A DNA stretch of 40,321 bases from an uncultured Lachnospiraceae bacterium (GTDB taxonomy: Bacteria > Bacillota > Clostridia > Lachnospirales > Lachnospiraceae): assembly GCA_947593655.1 (NCBI GenBank), contig CANQDS010000012.1, forward strand, positions 1-40,321, in the 5' to 3' direction. The notes under the pieces are model-generated. The model saw only the letters and a program-made list of their open reading frames with translations. It did no database searches and was not told where the DNA came from. Position 1 is the first letter of the stretch; each line of letters starts with the position of its first letter. The position numbers and the translations under genes are program-made. Below, in pieces: positions 35,114-40,321 of the stretch.

Positions 35114-35494
35114 TTATTCCACACTATCTATAAACTCTTTAATACAATCAATTATCTGATGCTTCAGCAATACAGAAGCATATATGCCAAACATATCTGT
35201 AATCAAATCCTGTTTTACAATATCTTCAAGTTGACTGATTCTTCTCTCACTTCTTATCCCTAATACTTTCTGCATAGCATCCGCCGCACTACATAGCTCC
35301 GTTATTTCAGGATAGTTTTCTATAAGTTTTTGATCTAATATAACAGTTTTATTATACAATGTATCTGTCAGTATAGGTTCATTGAGAATTTCTTCTATTC
35401 TTTCTATATCATTAGCCGCTTTCACATCATCCTTTAAACTTTTTTCTTTAAGTAAAGTTTTTTCCATAGTTACCAATTCTGGTTTTAACTTCAT
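35114..35494 (-). CDS. Unknown helical protein downstream of hsdR
   Basis: A 126-residue, mostly helical, charged protein (SLKDDVKAANDIERIEEIL; QKVLGIRSERRISQLEDIVK) with no signal peptide or membrane segment. The start is the ATG at 35494, with AGGAG nine bases upstream; the GTG one codon earlier is less likely. It lies 87 bases after the hsdR stop in the same direction. It has good coding features, so I take it as real. The family is not recognised. It could be an accessory or anti-restriction partner, which is only a guess from position. Confidence 0.6.
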   Translation of the reverse strand: MKLKPELVTMEKTLLKEKSLKDDVKAANDIERIEEILNEPILTDTLYNKTVILDQKLIENYPEITELCSAADAMQKVLGIRSERRISQLEDIVKQDLITDMFGIYASVLLKHQIIDCIKEFIDSVE

Positions 35495-35584
35495 CACATT
35501 ATGCTCCTATAATTATACTTTATCTAAACCAAACACTATATCTCACAAGGTTTCTATCGTTCATAGAGAAAAATAAAATCTCTC

Positions 35585-38500
35585 TTATCTCGCATACTTC
35601 TTAAAGTTTTCCGCCTGCTCCAACACTTCCTTATAAACGTCATCTCGCGTAATCGGTGGATATCCATATTTCTCTAACAAAATAATCAAATCCACCTGCA
35701 GTTCCGCCTTTATATCTTCTCTGGTTGCCCAATCAGTATATTTTGACTTATCATCTACAACTGCTTTGATTTCTCTGGCGAGTTCCAACATCTTGTCTTC
35801 CGGATATTCAAACTTGTATTTCTTCGCCACTATCGACAGAATATCATAAAAAGCTTTCTCCTCATAATCAATTCCCATATCTTGAAAAGAATTTCTCTCA
35901 GATTTCAGCTCATGCAATAAGTCTGCCAGTTGATTGGCTACCTCGTTCAATACTTCATTGGCAAAAGCTTCCTCTTTTCGGCGATTATTATAGGCATCGA
36001 CCACTGATCGCATTCTTTCTGAAAACTCAATGCTTTTGATTTTATTTACCTTCCTGAATTCTTCTATCGCATAGGACAGCATTCTCTGTAATGCCTTGAT
36101 TTTTGTATTAGGCATACTTATTTTCTCGATACGAGCCATATATTCGTCACTAAAAATATCTACATCAATATGTTCACCTGTTTCAAACAGTTCCTCTATG
36201 CCGTCAGATTGAAGCGCGTCCTCCAACAGTCGGCGCACTTTGAGATTCATTTGCGTCATATCCGGAGCCTCACCCTTTGTCATTTTAAACAGAATAGATC
36301 GTACCGCCTGATAAAAATGTACCTTTTCCATATCCTCATCTGTAAAATGCTCACTGGAACTGCACAAATTAAACGCCTTCTTCATTTTTCGGGCAGATGC
36401 CATAAAACGCAATTCCAGTTCCTGCGTCAACTGGACATATTCCACCGCTCTTTTCAGGCAATCCAACTGTTCCACCGGACTCCCCATATAATAATCATTG
36501 GCATTAAAATTGTGGAACATCTGATCCAAAACCTCTAACTGATCTTTCACCATATCTACCGCCTGATCAATGTTATCCAGTTCCTCTTTCTCGAAATTGG
36601 TATATCTGCGCAACGCAAGATTCATATTCTTCTTGATTCCGATATAATCAACAATCAACCCCTTGTCTTTTCCCTCGTACACCCGGTTCACACGGGAAAT
36701 AGTCTGAATCAACGTATGTTGCTGAATGGGCTTGTCTATGTAAATCGTGTCAAGACAAGGTACATCAAACCCCGTCAGCCACATATCCACGACAACCGCA
36801 ATCTTAAAATTGGACTTTTCGTTTTTGAATTGTCGGTCAAGCTCCTTCCTGTCTTCTTTTGTACCGAGCAGTTTATATAGCTTATCCTCATCGTCTTTAT
36901 TTCTTGTCATCACGAGGCAGATCTTGGAAACCGGCTTTAATTCCTGTTCTTCAACATCTGTAAGCTCCACGCCTTCAGGCGCTTTTCTTTTTTCCTGCCA
37001 CTCTGGACGCAGTCCTATCACTTTTTGATAAAAAGCATAGGCAATCTTTCTATCAGAACAGACAAACATCGCTTTTCCTGCTACCGTTGCGCCCTCTGCT
37101 ACTCTTGTTTCATAATGCGCTACAAAATCTTTGGCTACTGCTTCCAGTCGCTTCGGATCGCCCAGGATTGCATCCAAATGTGCTACGGCTTTCTGGCTTT
37201 CTTCAATCTGTTCCTCTGTGGAGCCAAGAACCGCACACCTGTCATAATAATCTTCGATCTCTTTTAATTTTTCTTCCTGTAGTGTCACTTTTGCAGCTCT
37301 GCCCTCATACACCAGATTTACCGTAATCTCATCTTTTACAGCCTCTGTCATTGTATAGGGATGTCCCACGATATCTCCAAATACTTCTATCGTTGCATCA
37401 ATCGGCGTACCCGTAAATCCTACATAGGTTGCATTCGGAAGTGAATCATGCAGATATTTTGCAAAGCCATATGTCTTACTTACACCGTCCTCTGTCACTC
37501 TTACTTTCATATCTAAGTTAATCTGAGAACGGTGCGCTTCGTCAGAAATACAGATCACGTTGTATCGGTCCGTCAGAAGCTTCGTATCTTCCGTAAACTT
37601 CTGAACCGTGGTCAAATACACCCCTCCGCTCGGCTTTCCCTGCAGTTCCTCACGCAGTTTTTCACGGGATTCAATGCTAATGATCTGGTGATCCCCGATA
37701 AACTCCTTTGAAGCCACAAATTGTTTTGACAATTGATTGTCCAGATCTGTCCTGTCTGTAATGAGCAGAATCGTTGGACTTTTAAAGTCGGTACTTTTCA
37801 TCAGCATCCTTGCAAGAAAAAGCATTGTGTAACTTTTTCCGCAGCCGGTTGTACCAAAATAGGTACCTCCCTTTCCATCTCCCTGCGGTTTTCTATGCAA
37901 CTTGATATTCTCATATAAATTATTGGCGGCAAAAAACTGCGGATAGCGACATACTATCTTTGTGTCCTTATCGGAACTATCCGGAAAATAAATAAAATTC
38001 TTAATGACCGCCAGCAAGCGCTCTTTGGAAAGCAATCCATCAATCATAGTAAACAATGAACTAATGCCGTCTGTCTCCGCATCATCATCATTCACCTTCC
38101 GCCACGCATAGAAAAATTCATAAGGCGTAAACAACGAACCATACTTGCTGTTTGCCCCGTCGCTGATCACCACAAAAGCATTATATTTAAAGATTTCCGG
38201 TATATCTCTTTTGTACCGAACTGTCAATTGAGTATAGGCCGCCTGTATTGTAGTATTTTCCTGAATAGCAGTTTTGAACTCCAAAACTACTAAAGGAAAA
38301 CCATTTACATATATAATACCGTCAGGAATCCGCATCTGATCGTTATATCCTTCAACCTCCATCTGGTTGACAATCTTAAACAGATTATTTTTTGGTTCTT
38401 CATAATCTATCAGCTCTATAAAAATATCTTTTTTCGTTTTATCTTCCCGTATGAATTTAAATCCATTTATAATCCAATTTAAAATAATCTTATTTGTTTC

Positions 38501-38728
38501 ATAGAGAGTACCGCTTACCGCACGCAAGGACAGAATGATGCTGTTAATTTCATTCTCTGTAAGGTCATCTTCTTCATATTTCATATGCAAATAAGTTTTG
38601 AGATCATCAAGCAATAAAACTTCTGATTTACTACGTACAATATCGCTACCCCAGACATGGGTATACCCTTTTTCTTCTAATAATTTTATTATGGATATTT
38701 CAAGCAAATGTTCATTAAAATTCTGCAT
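35585..38728 (-). CDS. hsdR: Type I restriction enzyme R subunit HsdR
   Basis: A 1047-residue motor-nuclease subunit that translocates DNA and cuts it when bound to unmethylated sites through HsdS and HsdM. The N-terminal PD-(D/E)XK nuclease is visible as RIPDGIIYVNG followed by LVVLEFK. Walker A is GTTGCGKSYTM near residue 297, with C where many have S. DEAHRS lies near residue 394, and the late helicase motif is TISRVNRVYEGKDKGLIVDY. The C-terminal region (about 800-1047) is the EcoEI-type HsdR tail. The start is the ATG at 38728 with GAGGAG eight bases upstream; the GTG at 38737 lies against that site. Intact and full length. Confidence 0.94.
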   Translation of the reverse strand: MQNFNEHLLEISIIKLLEEKGYTHVWGSDIVRSKSEVLLLDDLKTYLHMKYEEDDLTENEINSIILSLRAVSGTLYETNKIILNWIINGFKFIREDKTKKDIFIELIDYEEPKNNLFKIVNQMEVEGYNDQMRIPDGIIYVNGFPLVVLEFKTAIQENTTIQAAYTQLTVRYKRDIPEIFKYNAFVVISDGANSKYGSLFTPYEFFYAWRKVNDDDAETDGISSLFTMIDGLLSKERLLAVIKNFIYFPDSSDKDTKIVCRYPQFFAANNLYENIKLHRKPQGDGKGGTYFGTTGCGKSYTMLFLARMLMKSTDFKSPTILLITDRTDLDNQLSKQFVASKEFIGDHQIISIESREKLREELQGKPSGGVYLTTVQKFTEDTKLLTDRYNVICISDEAHRSQINLDMKVRVTEDGVSKTYGFAKYLHDSLPNATYVGFTGTPIDATIEVFGDIVGHPYTMTEAVKDEITVNLVYEGRAAKVTLQEEKLKEIEDYYDRCAVLGSTEEQIEESQKAVAHLDAILGDPKRLEAVAKDFVAHYETRVAEGATVAGKAMFVCSDRKIAYAFYQKVIGLRPEWQEKRKAPEGVELTDVEEQELKPVSKICLVMTRNKDDEDKLYKLLGTKEDRKELDRQFKNEKSNFKIAVVVDMWLTGFDVPCLDTIYIDKPIQQHTLIQTISRVNRVYEGKDKGLIVDYIGIKKNMNLALRRYTNFEKEELDNIDQAVDMVKDQLEVLDQMFHNFNANDYYMGSPVEQLDCLKRAVEYVQLTQELELRFMASARKMKKAFNLCSSSEHFTDEDMEKVHFYQAVRSILFKMTKGEAPDMTQMNLKVRRLLEDALQSDGIEELFETGEHIDVDIFSDEYMARIEKISMPNTKIKALQRMLSYAIEEFRKVNKIKSIEFSERMRSVVDAYNNRRKEEAFANEVLNEVANQLADLLHELKSERNSFQDMGIDYEEKAFYDILSIVAKKYKFEYPEDKMLELAREIKAVVDDKSKYTDWATREDIKAELQVDLIILLEKYGYPPITRDDVYKEVLEQAENFKKYAR

Positions 38729-38733
38729 GCTCT

Positions 38734-39420
38734 TCACTCCTCAACGTATCTCTTTATCAATGATTCATTGCTCCCAATCAGCATATGCTGTCCAGCACGT
38801 GCTCTTACCATTTGCCGGTTAAATTCATCCACCATATCGGCTTTTATGATAATCATTCGATTTCTATAATTTACACTTTCTTTATAATTTCCAAAAAGCA
38901 CTAATACTTTAGATGTCAAAGCAAGAGCCAAACACGACTTATTATCCCCTAATATTGTTTGATCATCTCCATAACATACCGGCACATTGCTTGTAATATA
39001 TTCACCGCTTTTGGCATAATAAAATGTATAATTAATATTTTTTATCATGTTAAAAAAATCATCCATATAACCACCTTTAAACTCATCTGTAAGCATTACC
39101 TTTTTCTCTTCTGTATGCAAAATCAACGCACGCGGGTTTTGCTGAGGAATACATGCTTTTTGAATTATTTTTATCAACTCTGCAAATTGCCCTTCATATG
39201 CACAAAATATATCTTCGATATTATTTGGCAAGACATATTTACCCAATTTAGGATTTGCATCTTGCCATTCTGTTTCATATAAATTTTTTTCATAACACAC
39301 ATTGCGCGGTATCTGAGTAAAATATTTATTATGCTTATAATCATAAATATGAAGCAGGCCCTTACTGTCTGTAAAATTATTTAGATAAAATTGAGGTACA
39401 TAGTGCTGATGAGTTTTCAT
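38734..39420 (-). CDS. DUF4238-like protein inside the restriction operon
   Basis: A 228-residue protein opening with THQHYVPQFYLNNFTDSKG, the hallmark of the DUF4238 family, followed by YDYKHNKYFTQIPRNVCYEKNLYE. The rest ends in a helical region (MVDEFNRQMVRARAGQHML). It is somewhat shorter than I expect for the family, and the middle (residues about 105-125) may have lost a segment. It lies between hsdS and hsdR on the same strand, 5 bases from hsdR. The start is the ATG at 39420; a GTG at 39456 is the alternative. The biochemical function of the family is unknown. Its place suggests defence. Confidence 0.7.
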   Translation of the reverse strand: MKTHQHYVPQFYLNNFTDSKGLLHIYDYKHNKYFTQIPRNVCYEKNLYETEWQDANPKLGKYVLPNNIEDIFCAYEGQFAELIKIIQKACIPQQNPRALILHTEEKKVMLTDEFKGGYMDDFFNMIKNINYTFYYAKSGEYITSNVPVCYGDDQTILGDNKSCLALALTSKVLVLFGNYKESVNYRNRMIIIKADMVDEFNRQMVRARAGQHMLIGSNESLIKRYVEE

Positions 39421-39475
39421 TATTTTTACATCTCCTACTTCTTTTTTGATTTTCACAGCACAAATAAATGATAAT

Positions 39476-40321
39476 TTAGCGGCTTAATGATGCCAGTATC
39501 GTCTGTGTTAGTAGCGAAAGCCTCAAAATTTCCGTATAGTTTGTTTGAATGGTGTTACGGAGAGCCGCACTAAAATTAACATAGTCTTTTAATACAGTAT
39601 CATTAGGGACTTTCACTTTCAGATTTGATAATGCGTCAATCGTTAATGCAGTCTGTGTAGAACCTATACAAATACCTTCCAGTTCTCGTCGGAACATAGG
39701 CGTTTGCATATAATCATACAGGTAAAAATTAATGCCAAATTGTCGAAAGTCCTTTAGCCAAATAACGTTTCCATCTTTGAAATAGAATTCCTCGTTTTCG
39801 ACAAGGTAGCTATTTCCAATGGTGCCAACAGCAGTAATTAAAATATCTCCGCAAGATGGAACTCCGTAGTTTTTCTTGAGCATTTCATAATGCTTATTAC
39901 TTATGAACAAGGGGGCACTTATTGGCTCACCGTTTCGTTTTTGCGTTATTTCTTTGCCACGATAAAAAGGAATACCTTCGAAAACATAATCTTCGGCAAA
40001 AACACGTTTGCTTGAGGCAAGAGAGCATAAATTGCTCAAAAATACACTGTTTTCGTTACCAATAGTTTGATAAAGGTTACAGAGAACAGTGTCCAATGTA
40101 GCCGATAAATTATCATTTATCCTCCTTTTTAACGCTATTCTATCGGTTATCGCCTTATAGCTTGCAACAATTTCAAGTTGTTCCTCGATAGATGGAACAG
40201 GCAGCTGCATTTTTTCAAATTCTTCCCACGGCATACTTCCTCGAACTCCGCCAACAGCAATAAATGCTGCTTCTCGGTCAAATTCGGGGCGTTTGAACCA
40301 CATATCCAAGTATTCGGGAAG
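39476..40321 (-). CDS. hsdS: Type I restriction specificity subunit HsdS, cut by the window end
   Basis: The frame runs off the window at its 5' end. Reading LPEYLDMWFKRPEFDREA, it enters in the conserved end of the first target-recognition domain. MPWEEFEKMQLPVPSIEEQ then leads into the central conserved helix (IVASYKAITDRIALKRRIND). The second recognition domain follows (about the last 190 residues, with FYRGKEITQKRNGEP and DILITAVGTIGNSY). The subunit sets the methylation and cutting site of the complex. hsdM is not seen and may lie beyond the window. About 281 codons are visible, roughly two thirds of a usual HsdS. Confidence 0.9.
   Translation of the reverse strand, partial: LPEYLDMWFKRPEFDREAAFIAVGGVRGSMPWEEFEKMQLPVPSIEEQLEIVASYKAITDRIALKRRINDNLSATLDTVLCNLYQTIGNENSVFLSNLCSLASSKRVFAEDYVFEGIPFYRGKEITQKRNGEPISAPLFISNKHYEMLKKNYGVPSCGDILITAVGTIGNSYLVENEEFYFKDGNVIWLKDFRQFGINFYLYDYMQTPMFRRELEGICIGSTQTALTIDALSNLKVKVPNDTVLKDYVNFSAALRNTIQTNYTEILRLSLLTQTILASLSR

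Overview
The window reads as chromosomal DNA of a gut-type Firmicute, most likely a Lachnospiraceae-like clostridium. The reasons are the short-form ThiC, strong AGGAGG-type ribosome binding sites, TTGACA/TATAAT promoters, lipobox-bearing solute-binding proteins, a PPTG-type sortase signal and a Rpn-like PD-(D/E)XK protein of the kind common in that family. No rRNA, tRNA, CRISPR array or recognisable insertion sequence was found.

Layout. (1) 1-6770, plus strand: a TPP-riboswitch-controlled thiamin operon, thiS-thiF-thiG-thiH-tenI-thiE-thiD-thiC, with overlapping or tightly spaced genes, ending in a terminator. It covers both the thiazole and pyrimidine branches. (2) 6859-9313: an orphan LacI-family regulator divergent from a PD-(D/E)XK (Rpn-like) protein. 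The 361-base gap between them (7846-8206) holds both promoters and a long hairpin. (3) 9343-24870, minus strand: an alpha-glucan utilisation locus in two transcription units. Unit A is malE-malF-malG plus a 1339-residue, probably wall-anchored GH87 (mycodextranase / alpha-1,3-glucanase type) enzyme with four starch-binding-like modules. Unit B is a lipoprotein GH13, a LacI regulator, a cytoplasmic GH13 and a GH31. Both units start from near-consensus promoters with almost the same 17-bp palindrome just downstream of the -10, so they look like one LacI regulon. The 305-base gap 17659-17963 holds the malE promoter, one operator, a possible second operator, a C8 tract and the unit B terminator. 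(4) 24917-29130, minus: a chemoreceptor and a three-gene amino-acid ABC transporter. The chemoreceptor promoter has a run of eight G in its spacer. (5) 29131-30252, minus: a membrane-anchored protein and a secreted protein, both of unknown function. (6) 30478-32396, minus: ilvC and a GntR/FadR-type regulator, with a double operator in the ilvC promoter. (7) From about 32.4 kb the DNA becomes clearly AT-richer: a YkgJ-type cysteine-cluster protein, a repeat-bearing intergenic stretch, and a type I restriction locus (hsdS cut by the window end, a DUF4238-like gene, hsdR, two small unknown genes and an AlbA_2/Schlafen-type ATP-binding protein). This part looks acquired.

The most interesting system is region 3. 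A surface GH87 enzyme carrying starch-binding-like modules would cut an alpha-glucan outside the cell, a lipoprotein amylase would trim it, MalEFG would import the oligosaccharides, and cytoplasmic GH13 and GH31 enzymes would finish the job. GH87 enzymes act on alpha-1,3 or alternating alpha-1,3/1,4 glucans (nigeran, fungal wall glucan). The inferred target is therefore a mixed-linkage alpha-glucan rather than plain starch.
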